Assembly: GCF_932526225.1 (NCBI RefSeq)
Contig: NC_064044.1
Location: 6,536,747 to 6,600,746 of the forward strand
DNA length: 64,000 nt
DNA from: Nematostella vectensis
Taxonomy: Eukaryota > Cnidaria > Anthozoa > Actiniaria > Edwardsiidae
Direction of reading: 5' to 3'
Position numbers and translations under genes: made by a program. The notes beneath the pieces are model-generated. The model did not search any database, was not told the DNA's origin, and was given only the letters and a program-made list of their open reading frames with translations. Shown in pieces: positions 11,101 through 22,428 of this stretch (positions within the stretch are counted from its first letter, which is position 1; each line of letters starts with the position of its first letter).

Positions 11101-14100
11101 ATCTTTTATAAAACTAGTGCTTGTGTGTGGTTCTGTTGAATACAATTAATTGTCACTTACCCATAAATACATGAGATATCAATGACTACATCAATCATGT
11201 CACAGCAGAGCTCATAGGACTGCATATCTACAGGGGAACTACAGGAAGAGCAAACATCAGAGCGTACATCGCCATGTATGCATACATAGGAAGCTTGCAC
11301 AAAGAAATCATAACTTTTTGGGTGTTTTTGTGGCAATGCGACAAAAAGTGACTTATTCAGACCTAAGGAACCAGCCAAATTTTTCTATATTCGAGAGGGC
11401 TATTCTTAAGTGGTGTGACAGCCGCAGCCATTTCTGTGTTTATTTTGGTGCAAGTCAAATGATTAGAGTAAGTCGCTTATCAGTAATAATAAGTCCCTGA
11501 ATCTGATAGCTTTAGGGAGCAGGAGGTTGAAGTCGTTTGGAGGGAACAAAATACTATAGGGATAACTGAGTTGCAGGGGCGTAGTCAGGGGGGTGGCCTA
11601 GGGGGCCCGGCCCCCCCCCCCCTTCTAGCAGCCAACAATACAGTAAATGTATGAGACATAATCTAAAATACAAGAGAAAATGCCATGAAAGTCCCTTTTG
11701 GGCCACCTCCTGTTAAAAATCCTGGCTACGCCACTGTGTTGTATGACCAACCATGAACAGCCATTTTGTATCTGTGCCTTACAGTATTAATTCTCAGCAG
11801 TTTATAAACTGTTTATATGTCATGTATTTATGTGATTTCTCTGTACCTGTCAGTAGCTACATAAATCTTGCTGACAACATCAAAGAGGAATGCTTTTTCA
11901 ATGCCTGAGTTCTAAAAATATAAATAAAACATGTCATCATCGTTAAGGTACGTATTAGTATAAAGAAACAAAGTATAAATATTCAGGTATAAATTTACTT
12001 TCCTTACCATGATTAGGATGTTTAGCAGGTTTTCAAGTGTTGGAAGTTGAGGTACAAGTTTTTGAACGACTTTGCTGAATGCCTTAAAGCAAAATTAATC
12101 AATAACTTTACTCTTCCTTATTCCCAATGAGCAAATTTCCGAAACCAATTTCCATGCAACACTAAAGGGGCCAACAGATACAACATGACTTAAAGATCCA
12201 TGAAACTGTTTGTACAAGCAGTTGGATCCTTGATGCCTTGGAAGAAGGTATCATTTGACAATGGATAGTGATTTAATTTTAACACCAATTTTGCTAACAA
12301 TTAGTTTTTGCTCCATAAAATTTTGTAGAGCGTGAGGTTCTTGTACAGGACCCGAAATGATCCCAGAACCCGAAACAATCCCCAAAAGTTCCATAACTGA
12401 TCCCTGGCCCCGAAACGATCCCCAGGAGTCCCTGAAATGAACACCAAGGTATTGTAGTAATGGACAAACAAAAGGAATGTGGAAGGATTGGCTTTCAGTT
12501 TTAAAAACATATGAAACATTTTAGCGTTATTTGTGTTACTTTCAGGAAACTTACATTATACAGTGGTTGAGTCAGAAATTGGGGTCAAATGACAATTCCT
12601 GTGATAGTAATTTGAAGAACCAGGCGTGAATTAATCATTTATAGATAACAAGACTTAAAAGAAAGTCTCCACATTGATCCACAGATAAAACATAAGGTCA
12701 TTAGGTTACTTTTGTGCATCATGTTTGTTTGTATTCGGTGAATGAAAGACCTATCATGAGATCATGGGTTGTACGGCCGACTCCATGAAGGAAATTAAAA
12801 CTCACATAACTATTGCTTTCAACAAAAGCCACATCTTGCAACAGTAGAAAAAGGGTTGTTCGAGTGCATTACTCAGTGTGCTTTTGTCATTCTGCCATCT
12901 TCTCGGCCAAACAGGCTGCCTTAAATGTGTCGGTAAATATTTGCTCATGTGAACATGGATTTCGTGGTGAAATACATGTTTGGTTGTCAAATGCATATGG
13001 ATTTTTAGGGGTGATGTTTACTGGAAACAAGATTTATATTTTCAGAATCATGTGTCGGAACTGCAAATGTTTAGAGTGTGATGAAAAGGTCATCCGTTTG
13101 GTTGTTCTGTTCTAATGTTGTATTCCTTTCAGTAGCAATTAAAAGTTGTGTATTTGTTTTGGACTCTGCTCATGGGTTTACCGCCGGGGCAAAACCCTTT
13201 ATTTCGCTTTAAGAGTTGCAAGTGATTTCTTCTGCTTTCCCTTTGTCCATTACCGCAATTCCTTGAGGTCGATTTCGGGGACTCCTCGTTATGGTTTCGG
13301 GTTCCGGGATCACTTGGGGTACTTTGGGGATCGTTTCGGGTCCTGAGAGCATTTCGGGTCCTGTACATTCTACTTTCTAGTTTATAAGTGCATAATTACG
13401 GACTGGTATACCTGGTGCTGGTGTATAGCATGCTGCACCATAAAAAGGGGTGGGGCAAACGGGCCCTGCCCCCCTATTTCCAGATATTTGGCTTAGAAAC
13501 TACAAGAAATATAAGAATATCCATGGAATCCGGCCCCCCTTTTTTGGAACCCTTGCTCCGCCTTCCCCCCTTTTGGAACTTCTGGATTAACCCCTTGCCT
13601 GTGTCATTTCCCAGCTACAACACCACTCTGCTGTGGATGTGGGACAGTTGCAAAGTGCTTACCTCAAAGATGGAGTGGTCATAAATACTTGTCAAATAAA
13701 AACTACAACAGAAAAATGTGATGTATTACAACTAAAATTTAAAAAAAAATAATACAACATTCCGCCCATCTCCTGTACCTTTACAGAGTTCCTATTAACT
13801 AATGCTGTTTATGTTAAATTTTTCAAAATAGCCTTTCCTCCCCCCCCCCCAAAAAAAGGGCAACTTTTTTAACCCAATGAAAATACTAAGGATGAAAATC
13901 CTCCACTTTCTAAAATTCATTGGATCTCATGCTTATACCTGTGAATACTCTAGGAACTTAACCCTTTTCCATATGAATGAGTGTAGATCTTTGGGCCAGA
14001 AAAGGGGGTCCTAGTAGGGTGCACGTTCACCCCTGACATTGACCACGCCCTGATGTATACCTTAAATGTAATCCATCAAGTCCGGCATCTGTTAGCTCAT

Positions 14101-17100
14101 CTGTTGCTCTTTGGTGAATATCCCGTTGTGTTTCTTTAGTTAAAAAAAAAATTAACTAATTTTGGGAGAGTGGGGAATGGGGAAATGGTAAAAAACAATT
14201 CTTCCTTTGGAACTAGATAATATATCTGATTAACCTTGGGTTACCAATGGTAAATGTAGTAAAGAAGGCCAATTATGCTAACAATTTTAGGCTCAACTGC
14301 ACATTACCAAGGCACACAAAGCATCCATTTCCAACAGCTAGTTCAAGCAAATCACCAGAATATATTTTCAATGAAAATATTGTGAGTAACATTACCAGAC
14401 TCTTCCCTCATGGATTGTTTTTTAAGGTTTTCTTGCAAATAAAGTGTTTGTTTTAATTATAAACAATAACAGAGGAGTGGTTGATCAACATTCTTTAATG
14501 ATTCACTCACCAATTTTATGATCATCAGAGAGGCCATCCACCTTATGGATAAATACCTCAAACTTGATATTAGGATTAACCTTGACAAACAAATAGAAAA
14601 CATACACTGTAGTTATCCAAAGCACCACTGGTACAATTGTAAACACATTAAAAAATATGTGGAATCTTTATTGTCTTTATCGTCCTCTGATAAATCACTG
14701 GCAATATTCAATTTTATGTGCTTTTTAATACCTTGTAAGCTCTAGTGACTGTCATATGTAGTTTAGCTAAGGCTTCCATGTAGTCATCCTGAGAAAATAG
14801 TCACAAACACAAGAATTAATAAATCAAATCAAATTCTTTAAAGAGTACATACATAAAACAGCTGGTAAAAACACGAAAATTTTTTTTTTCAAAACGAAGT
14901 TTAACACTTAGCTCTGGATTCATTTAGCTTCCCATACCTGAGCATCAATAACGAATACAAGAGCCCCACAGTTTCCAAAGATCACCTCAGAGTCAAACGC
15001 TGGATCGAAAAAATCTATTTGACCTGGAAAGTCCCAGATCTGACCAACAAAGAAAAGTTAATAAATAAAATAAAGTGAACCAAAGCTATCTATAGGTGAT
15101 TCATATAATTATGGAGCAAAAAAGGATAACAACAACCAATCAATCACCATCACCGATAACGGGCACTGGTACAGCTACCATATTCAATGCTTGTTTCACA
15201 TTTTCCTGGTACAATTTTTTGGATGGTTGATTCCTAAAACCTTTCAAACAGTAACTAAGGGTGCAACATGCTTTTAGTACAAAATTAGCTGCTCAAACAT
15301 CAATACACTGCACACAAACATATCATGTAGTTGCTATACTCAAAACCCTTCAGAGTAGCTTTTGCTTCTTATTTTAGACATTTCAATAAGCCATACAATT
15401 CAGCTATGATCAAGGTAATATACTATAAGTTATTAATAAAAAGTGAATGGAAGTATGCACAAAACATGCTCCATTTTTGCAGTTACTTTGCCACCCTTTT
15501 CAAGCTCCTTGATTAGGGAAAACAATAAAGTCTTTCATCATTCTAGAATTCACAAACTACAAATTTCTACAAACCTGAAACTGTACAAATGAGCTGTTTG
15601 AAATATCTGAATATAATTAAGGCAAATGGCAGTAAATACATCATTATGCACCATGGTATCCACCAATACCCAAGTTCCCTGAGTGTGAATTTATTTCAAC
15701 AAAAGGATACCATCCTTCACAACTTTACTGGTGCTTTCCAGGAACAATGTCTCATTCGGTGACATCTTGTGAAAGACAACCTTCTGTATGGAAGATTTCC
15801 CACTTCTGCAGAAAAAGAAGAAAAATAAACTGAATGTATCTGATGTGAATGTTGCTGCTCTTATTGATAGGGTACTTCTGTAGATTAATTACCAGTATGT
15901 ACCTTATCTATTGTATTTGAATCCCAACAGTGCCCTTGTTAATAGGGTGCTATCGTATATTAATTACATTCTTAACGCTATAAAAATCCTAACAGTGCCC
16001 TTATTAATGAGGTTAAATTCTATATTCATTACCTTCTTTAACCATTAGAACACCAGCATTGCCCTTATTAACAGTGTTCCTCTGTATATTCAGTTTCCAT
16101 TGTATATTCACCACCTACTTAACACCATTAGAACCCAACAGTGCCCTCATTAATGAGGTTCATTGTATATTCCTTACCTTCTTAATCCCATTAGAAGGAT
16201 CCTAGGCTTGTTTTCAGTTGTGGAAATATCATCTGTTTCATCTGGGCCATAGCTGTGTCAATAAAAAATATATATTTTTACAATCTGGCCATACAAACTC
16301 TTACAAAAAACACAAATGAGTATTAACTGTAGAGTTCATATAAGGTTTATTAATATATAAAGTGATAATTGAGTTTCAATACATTTATACCAATAAATGC
16401 AAAGTAATCTCAATCAATATATGGTCATGTCAAATTACACAAATTGAGTCAATACTAGTGATTAGACAACCCATGTGTGAGTGAGTTTGTGAGCATCACT
16501 AATAGTTCAGGGTATAGTAGATTTAAAGATTTGTTACAGATTCACATCACTTATAGGTTTGTGCCATAGATTACGCATGGGACTGGGACTGACACCATAA
16601 TTAGTTTGATTGTAAACAAGTTTTTAATTTGTTAAAATTGGCGGTGAGCCCATCATGGGCCTTGTGCCCGTTTACTTGACCCAATTGTGCATTATTTTGT
16701 ATATTGCGCATTTTTGTCTAATAAGCTTAAAGCTATTAAAATAATAATAATAATAATGATAAGATAAATACCACATATCAATTTGTGGGTCCCCATGTGA
16801 TGAAATTACACAATATTACCCACACACTACCATCAGTAATTTTCCAGTTTTAAGATTACGAAAAATAGACACTGATTTAAAAATAATCAAGTTGGAATGA
16901 AACATCAGTTGCATCATTGTGATAAAATAATCCTCTCGACTATATAAGTTAAGTATAAGCTAATGGAGAAAAAAACTTGAACGTATTTATAGATGTTCGT
17001 AACGTTTCCAAATTTCGCGTTGTTTGGTCCTGAAGTCTATACATACACCGTAGCTTACGAGCACTTACTCGAAATCTTTAGGGAAAGAACCAACAATGCT

Positions 17101-17303
17101 GTAACTCCCTCCGAAATTATCGTCATCTTCATAAGACTGGAAAAGACAAGTTAGGCAGGAATTACTTATTACACTACGGACATACTAACAACTTAGACGC
17201 ATTTGACATACGATAATATATACTCAAAGTTACATCAAATTGCAATTCCATTGGAAATGTAGGATAATAGGTAATAGAGGCTACAAGTAATACTCACCGT
17301 CAT
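8116..17303 (-). CDS. RRAGC: RagC/RagD-type small GTPase, complete, 17 coding exons, 384 aa
   Basis: Rag GTPases sit on the lysosome as RagA/B-RagC/D heterodimers and recruit TORC1 when amino acids are sufficient. Coding exons (minus strand): 17303-17298, 17136-17069, 16252-16178, 15805-15711, 15606-15575, 15039-14938, 14788-14732, 14580-14511, 14133-14061, 13702-13663, 12082-12008, 11911-11847, 11238-11161, 10663-10565, 10377-10328, 8551-8505, 8238-8116. Every junction is AG..GT with matching phase and the sum is an exact multiple of three. The P-loop GLRRSGKSS is at about residues 46-54, WDFPGQ at 93-98 and HKVDG at about 156-160. The roadblock half contains [20 protein letters not shown] and [11 protein letters not shown], both near-identical to vertebrate RagC/D. 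The C-terminus is lineage-specific and Ser/Gly-rich. The start is the least certain point: an open exon 17364-17298 precedes the chosen ATG, so a longer N-terminus is possible. Introns carry several repeats. Confidence 0.93.
8600..9058. repeat. Satellite array, left part, unit about 90 bp
   Basis: About five tandem units reading CGCGCTACCGTGGCCACC, TTGACAGTTTT, AAGTAAGCCAAWAAGGATG, CGAGAAACGTGCTATCTG, ATACGACG. It lies in the Rag intron between exons 15 and 16. The same unit resumes at 9937, so one array has been split by an insertion. Confidence 0.92.
9091..9933. mobile_element. DNA element with degenerate inverted ends inserted in the satellite
   Basis: ATAGCCAATCAGGAAAG at the left and CTTTCTGATTGGTTAT at the right are inverted copies, and similarity continues inward (CCCACAAATG.CCCACAAAA.GTC against the inverse of GACTTTTGTGGTACATTTGGG). 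Satellite units flank it on both sides. No coding capacity seen. The exact ends are uncertain. Confidence 0.6.
9937..10190. repeat. Satellite array, right part, unit about 90 bp
   Basis: Nearly three further units of the 8600-9058 repeat in the same orientation, more diverged from each other (for example GACACGACGAGTGCTATCG). They continue the array after the 9.1-9.9 kb insertion. Confidence 0.9.
10640..10870. repeat. Junction-seeded repeat at Rag exon 14 acceptor, about 3 copies
   Basis: The genuine junction (plus-strand view) is ACCATCACCGTCCTCACGAA + GACTAG + AGAAATAACCTTATATTAGC, where the exon ends at 10663. The same string recurs at about 10731-10785 (ACCATCACCATCCTCGCAAA, GGCAAG, AGAAATAACCTTACATCAGC), and its intronic part recurs again near 10796. 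The copies hold both exon 5' sequence and the intron end. Confidence 0.8.
11574..11736. mobile_element. MITE-like element with hAT-like ends (family C)
   Basis: CAGGGGCGTAGTCAGG at the left and CCTGGCTACGCCACTG at the right are imperfect inverted repeats around about 160 bp. The interior phrase TACAGTAAATGTATGAGACA is shared with copies at 35443-35702 and (inverted) about 46873-47035. CAGGGGCG ends are typical of hAT elements. Confidence 0.75.
12342..13367. mobile_element. 1,026-bp DNA transposon with long inverted repeats, TTCT target duplication
   Basis: TGTACAGGACCCGAAATG at the left end is repeated inverted at the right end (CATTTCGGGTCCTGTACA). The arms can be followed inward for roughly 150 bp through CCCGAAACGATCCCC and AATGGACAAA. 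The flanks read TTCT on both sides (12338-12341 and 13368-13371), a probable 4-bp target-site duplication. It lies in the Rag intron between exons 10 and 11. The interior has no recognisable transposase, so it looks non-autonomous. Confidence 0.82.
15880..16180. repeat. Junction-seeded repeat at Rag exon 3 donor, about 5 diverged copies
   Basis: The genuine 5' splice site in plus-strand view is TGTATATTCCTTAC|CTTCTTAATCCCATTAGAA. Copies to the left read TGTATATTCACCACCTACTT + AACACCATTAGAA, CTATATTCATTACCTTCTTT + AACCATTAGAA, and CGTATATTAATTACATTCTT + AACGCTATAAAAA, at 64-72 bp spacing, separated by AACAGTGCCCTTATTAATGA. Each copy therefore carries the exon 3' end plus the donor region. Confidence 0.75.
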
Positions 17304-17569
17304 GTCTGTGTTTTTGGACGTATTTATCGGTGGATACTCCGGTGACGGTGTTTGCAAATTTTTTCTGATTTGTGAAAGAAGGAATAAAGTCATGTGATTA
17401 TCACGAAGGTATACCGCTGACTAGTCTCGCGGTTGCCCTGTCGTATTCCACAGCCCTACCATTCTCCTGTAGCTTGCGATACTTCTACATTTTTAACCAA
17501 TTTTCGCGTCGTTAAAAATCATCAGAGTTTGTTACGTTAGCAACCGAAAGTAAACTGGTGACGGGGCTA

Positions 17570-17760
17570 ATGAGTAAAGGGGAGCAAGGATGAGCAAGGA
17601 ATATGGACTTGACCGAACAAAGAAGAAACGGGGCTAAGCAAAGGGGCCCGTATGGACTTGACAGAAAAACTGAGAACGAGAAGGCAAGCCAGGATGAGCA
17701 AAGAATATGGAATGTCCGAAAACTGAGAACGGGCATGAGCAAAGGGGAGGAAAGGTGAGC
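17570..17760. repeat. About 62-bp tandem repeat, 3 copies
   Basis: Imperfect units with GATGAGCAAGGAATATGGA, CTTGAC, AAACTGAGAACGGG and GAGCAAAGGGG repeated in order. It lies upstream of the Rag gene and left of a Cys-rich gene fragment. The open minus-strand frame through it is repeat-driven. Confidence 0.75.
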
Positions 17761-17909
17761 AAGGAATATGAAATTGTAACAAGTAAACAGTGAATAAAAA
17801 AAGACAATTCAAGGACATGGCCGAGAATCGAACCTCGTCCAGATCCGGTAAAATGAGAAAAAAATTAGAGAATACCTCCAGACATGCGCTGAAGCACCGT
17901 ATGGCCGAG

Positions 17910-18290
17910 TAAAGCTTCACGACGGCGACGAATGTCGAACACCATCCAGTATCTGATGCAAGCAGCTCTGATATCGCACCTTCCCCGACACTCAATCAAG
18001 TCCAGACCTCCATTGCTGCAACTAGTGGCCAGATTGTCTGCAGGGCCAAGCCTGGGTCAGCTATGAGCGATGACATATGTCAATATAATTGTGATGTTAA
18101 AAGTGCTACCTTACCAGATGCACTTACCTTACCAGATGCACTTACCATGCCCACCGGTGACGCGGATTGCACCGCGAACGTGTACGGAGGATATACAAAC
18201 AGAAAATGTGACAATTTGTGTGAAAATCATAAAATGTGCGATTTCGAGAAATGCACTTGTAAAAGCGGACTGATGGGACAGACAACCTAA
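17910..18290 (+). pseudogene. Secreted Cys-rich protein, 3' exon or fragment
   Basis: Open frame ending at 18290. It starts after an in-frame stop with S-F-T-T-A-T-N-V-E-H-H-P-V, closely matching the corresponding part of the gene at 29279. It then runs through a Ser/Thr-rich spacer to two Cys clusters: CRAK..ICQYNCD, and DC-x12-C-DNL-C-x5-C-x4-C-T-C. The second has the C, CxxxC, C, CxC spacing of Cys-stabilised alpha-beta peptides, which is only a pattern match. A short duplication LPDALTLPDALT is present. No signal peptide or start is attached. It is either the last exon of an unrecovered gene or a relic. Confidence 0.5.
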
Positions 18291-18901
18291 AAAAGAAATA
18301 GTCAAGGCAGAGATAAAAAGACGTTTGGTCCTACTTCTGACACCACAATATCGTCAAGAATAGAATAACGACTTAAACTTTATATTTGACTTTTATCCCA
18401 CAAGCCCTCGGATTCCCACTAGATGGCTAGCTGATAAAATGATGTAGGGCTTAAAAAATCTTTTTTTAACTCGAAGTAGTAATAGTTATCACTTGATAAA
18501 AATAGTACTTATAACCAAGTAATACTTATTATAACCAAGTAAAAGTATAGATGCACATTGTTGTTGATAGCACGGGATACAATTCCAGCCCACTTCCCTA
18601 CCCCCACCCCCACAGACATAAAGTAATACCATTGGCCTACACATACAGACATGACCTTCCTAAGGAACTGCGTAGACCATAACGATAACATAACATTAAT
18701 CTCTAAGCTGTTGATTGTTGTTTTCTAATACTGCAGCAGTCAATTGTAATACTGGGCAAAGAGCCAAGTATTGTGTCTAGGTTTTTAAAGTTTTTTTTTA
18801 ACTGTTTATTCTATAGCAAGGAAGATTGGCATATGTTGTTTTTAATAAAAAAAAGTGTTCGCTCCCAATGACATAAAAATTGGGGCAATGACATATCTAC
18901 T

Positions 18902-19081
18902 GGGCCGTAGCAGGCCACTGGGGGGGGGGGGGGGGTGTGCCCCCTCCCCCAATATTATAAAAAAGATATAAGGAAATGTCCAATAGGGGCCTGGCTGTGC
19001 CTCCCCCCAATATTTATTCTTAATGTTTCTGTATTGCCCCCCCCCCCCTCCCTCCCTTCCACAATCTTACGTGGCCTGCTC
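18902..19081. mobile_element. MITE family A, second copy
   Basis: GGGCCGTAGCAGGCCAC at the left is answered by GTGGCCTGCTC at the right. Poly-G and poly-C tracts lie just inside the ends, and ATATTATAAAAA.. and AATATTTATTCTTAATG match the 1622-1807 copy inverted. Confidence 0.65.
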
Positions 19082-19379
19082 ACATTCATTTAATTAAATT
19101 CAAATTATGAATTTAATCATATTAATCAAACAAAAAATTGGAAATAACTTTTTACGATTATAGTTCCGTTAAGTTAATTAGAGACCCAACTAGTAGTGAT
19201 ATTGCAAACTTGAAAAGAGAAGTCAAGAGTAAATTTAAACGACGCAAATTAAATTTCAGTTGGATTTGATGTTGAAGCAGGTAAGTTAGACTTTTATACT
19301 TTTAATTAAATCCATGCCCTTCAAATCTATCGTTAGCATTATTTTGTGTTTCATTAATATCATTTCTTTAATAAGTTTC

Positions 19380-19790
19380 TGTTTGTCTATGCTGCTTATA
19401 TATCCGCTTGCTTTGGTTTATAAAGTTTCACAAACACACAGAAGCTCGTAAGGATTGCAAACGCAGTTCAAGAGGAACACATAAACTCTTCTATTATTTT
19501 TTTCATTTTTTTTGTGCATTGAAAAAGTCTCAAACCTAGGAAAATTTTGTCATGTATTAATTTCTGCCTGGCCCTCGCTCCGAATCAAAAGAAGGACGTC
19601 GAAGACTTCAAGATGAGTGCATTTCGAATGCTTTGCAGCGGCCCGTGTAAGACATTCTACTACTTGCGGTACTGAGAACGAATCGGGTCTCTAAAGGACA
19701 TGACGATTAAAATTGCGACGATTGGTGTGAAAAATTTGCTATCTCGAGTATTGCACTTGCAAAGATAATTTATCACCTTCGCACTCCGTC
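19380..19790 (+). pseudogene. Degenerate copy of the 29.3-kb secreted Cys-rich gene
   Basis: The promoter region (GCTTATATATCCGCTTGC, TTCACAAACACACAGAA) and the coding segment (GACTTCAAGATGAGTGC, ATTTCGAATGCTTTGCAGCG, GCCCGTGTAAGACATTCTAC) match the gene at 29279. Large parts are missing, and stops and frameshifts follow the CSGPCKTFY segment. A relic Cys-rich tail with a TGCACTTGCAAAG box survives at about 19750. A broken paralogue, clearly not functional. Confidence 0.75.
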
Positions 19791-20109
19791 AGGCCCGTAC
19801 CCGGTGGGGGGGGGGGGGGGGGGTGCAGGGGGTGCGAACGCAGCCCCCCTTCCTTCACAACGGCCGAAAGTCTACTTTTGGTTCTCAATAGACGTGCTAT
19901 TTGTAGACAAAACTAAAAATCATAAGCTAGATCACCCAAAAACACAAATGTGGCATTGTGACGTTTTGAAACAGTGAGGATATGTATCTATACCTATATC
20001 TATCTTTGCATGCCATGTCACATGTCCATATCACGCAGGGCAATTTTATATTTTACTGCATGGGACTGTCCTAATAAAAGATAAAATCATCCTGCACCCT
20101 TGGTCTGAT

Positions 20110-20141
20110 CAAGAGACCATGATATCCATCATGGTCTCTTG
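20110..20141. repeat. Perfect 14-bp-arm palindrome
   Basis: CAAGAGACCATGAT, a 4-base loop ATCC, then ATCATGGTCTCTTG. A strong hairpin on either strand, with GGTCTGAT on both sides as direct repeats. No nearby gene explains it. Confidence 0.85.
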
Positions 20142-20632
20142 GTCTGATAGATCCCCCAGATCTGGTACTCACGGGGGTGTCCGAAGCAAAGGTATCCGAG
20201 TCAGACTTTTTAAACATAGATATTATTTAATAACCTGCCGTACTAGATTCCTAGTATATTTGAAAAATGCATATATCTCAGTTTTTTTTATCCTATAGGT
20301 CAAGCTTAAATGAACATTGTTGAATTTGTCATATTATGGGAAAGCGTTTACGGCTCTACAGCAGTAAATGTAGCCTAAATATGTTATTGGCAACGCCAGG
20401 AAACAGCTTTTTTTATTTTGATTTCAATAATAATAAATAAAAAAGTTTCCTACGTTTAAGGGACGAAACTTTTTAGAGCCCCCCTCCCTTTCAACCACAT
20501 TGAAACTTTTATGACCCCCCCCCCCCCCCCACCAACATAGACGTGACCAAAACTTTTTTTAGCTCCCCCTATGTGGGAACCGACCCCCTCGGCCATAAAT
20601 ATTGAACACTCCCTTAGAACTTTAAATCATAA

Positions 20633-20787
20633 TAGGATCCCCGAATGGTCTTTTGCGAGCACTTGCGAGCACCCCGGTTTTTATGCGAGACCGAGCATTT
20701 TTAGGCGAAAAAAATGTGCGGGCATGCGAGCATTAGCCGAAAACTGCAAGCACATCGAAATTTCGGGGGACCATTCGGGGGCCCTCA
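20633..20787. mobile_element. MITE-like element with terminal inverted repeats (family D)
   Basis: GGATCCCCGAATGGTC at the left and GACCATTCGGGGGCCCTC at the right are inverted. The interior has repeated GCGAGCA and TTTTTAGGCGAAAAAAATG. A single diverged end of the same family is at 38063-38160 (GGGCCCCCGAATGGTC, TTTTTAGGCGGAAAAAAATG). Confidence 0.75.
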
Positions 20788-22284
20788 TAATGCTCAGATT
20801 ATTTAGATGAATAGCTAGTATATTCTTGTAATTGATTAAAAACAACGAATTCCATATACGCAGTGGTCACCCGAAGTTGGGTGGGGGGGGGGGCTACTCC
20901 GATATCAAACGGACGGGGGTCATCGTCGGGATTTCGGGATTCAGCACTCCATAACATCATAACAAAACTGATAATTATGTGTGACTGGAACGTGTTAGAT
21001 TTCTCGTGGTCGAAAAAGCAGGCTAAACAAACAGATCATTGTTAAGCTCGCTATCAATTATCGTTCCGTGGGTTGTGTGATTTTTTCGCTGGTTAGCAGG
21101 TTAGTGATCTAAAAACACCGATTGACACTTATTAACGCTTTTTCATGAGCTACAAGTTAGATGAGCGATTGCTATAATAGCACCCTAAAAGATACCGAGG
21201 TAATCAATTCTGGGCATTCTCATTTTCACCCCTTAAGTCAATGCTCCAAATTTACACCCTAAAAGATACGACGATGATCCCCGTCCGATGGATATAGGGA
21301 GTACCCCCCGCGAAGTGGCTATATTCCCGACAGTTGGGACAGGTCTTGGATGGAAAAAATGCCCGACAGTTTTCAATTTATTTAAATATCCCAGTAAATT
21401 GTCTTCCTTGTGAGTTCAAAGTATTCTATATTTGTCGAGAAAGAGCAAGCGAATCTGCTGTCGGAATTGAATGCTTTCCGTGTTGTCTGTGTACACTATA
21501 AATTTTACGCCTGTTAAGCGCATCAGTCTGGTTTACTTCAACTATTGCTACGATTAGGGGAACATAAGGTCCAACAATATTCATCTGTCAAGTTTACTGA
21601 GGTGTCTAACAACAGATCTTTTAATTGGTTTAATGGAAGAGGCTACTGTCAGGGTGGTAAAGGGTATTTTCGTAAAACGAGATTTGACCATTTTTCACCC
21701 TACGAGAAACGTGAAATTGTCCATTTCTACGTCCGTAAAACGTGATTTAACGATTCAAAAGGCCATTTTTTTCAGTCCGTGAAACGTGAAAAGGCATTTT
21801 GCCCGGTCCGTAAATTATGATCCATACCCCTCTACCAGGCTGTACTGTGTATCGACATATTTGTTTTTATAAATGTCCCTATATCCAAATTTAGTACGCA
21901 TTCTTTTAAGAATACATTGTTAAAACAATGTAAGACATAGTTTATTCTGCTAGATTCAGCCAGTCTGATATTTCTGAAAATCCTATCCTGGAAAAATCAG
22001 AATCGATGGTGGTTTATTATCTATGGGAATTTCACCTCAAAGTTTTTGCGAACCCCGGTCACCTATATACTATCTGTTATGCACAATATATGAAGGATAT
22101 AATGGTTGACTTGATGGGGCGGTCAATAACAAACCTGAGCTGTTCACATTAACAAGGTTCTTAAGATGGATCCAGGATTTCTCATGGGGGGGAAGGATTG
22201 GGGGAGGGGGTATAAATATTGTGATGCCCCCCCTTTGGAACCCTCTAGTACCGCCGATGGTTGATAATCTATCCCATCATCTTG
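20788..22284. other. Intergenic, no gene seen; CGTAAAACG repeats
   Basis: Between about 21660 and 21830 the phrases TCCGTAAAACGTGA and GAGAAACGTGAAA recur four times in slightly varied form, resembling a diverged small repeat. A hAT-like end (GGATCCAGGATTT) is near 22168. Otherwise nothing supported. Confidence 0.45.
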
Positions 22285-22428
22285 TTACTGAGATTGATTT
22301 TTTCGTGTCCAATAATGTCTCTGCTGTTTGAGGAACATGAGTTCAAGTCCAGACTTAAGCTCTGAGTCGGACGGTAGATACTGGTCTTCCACTAATTCAT
22401 CCTCGAATTCTCCCTCCGTCAGCTCAAC
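22285..22428 (-). CDS. Acidic C-terminal coding exon, unrecognised protein
   Basis: On the minus strand a good acceptor (CACACCTAG) opens a 48-codon phase-0 exon ending in TAA. It encodes VELTEGEFEDELVEDQYL, then PSDSELKSGLELMFLKQQ, and ends RKNQSQ. The composition (acidic, then basic) is protein-like. A donor GATGAG|GTGAGC at 23025 closes an upstream open stretch ending S-F-A-T-N-A-T-S-D-D-E in the matching phase, which supports it being the last exon of a minus-strand gene. I do not recognise the family. Confidence 0.5.
   Translation of the reverse strand, partial: VELTEGEFEDELVEDQYLPSDSELKSGLELMFLKQQRHYWTRKNQSQ

Noticed and set aside
12802-13115. ORFs inside the 1,026-bp inverted-repeat element as a transposase
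   Set aside because: Too short, no catalytic motif, and open on both strands by chance.
17567-17995. 142-codon minus-strand ORF
   Set aside because: Runs through a 62-bp tandem repeat and antisense to the Cys-rich fragment; no support.
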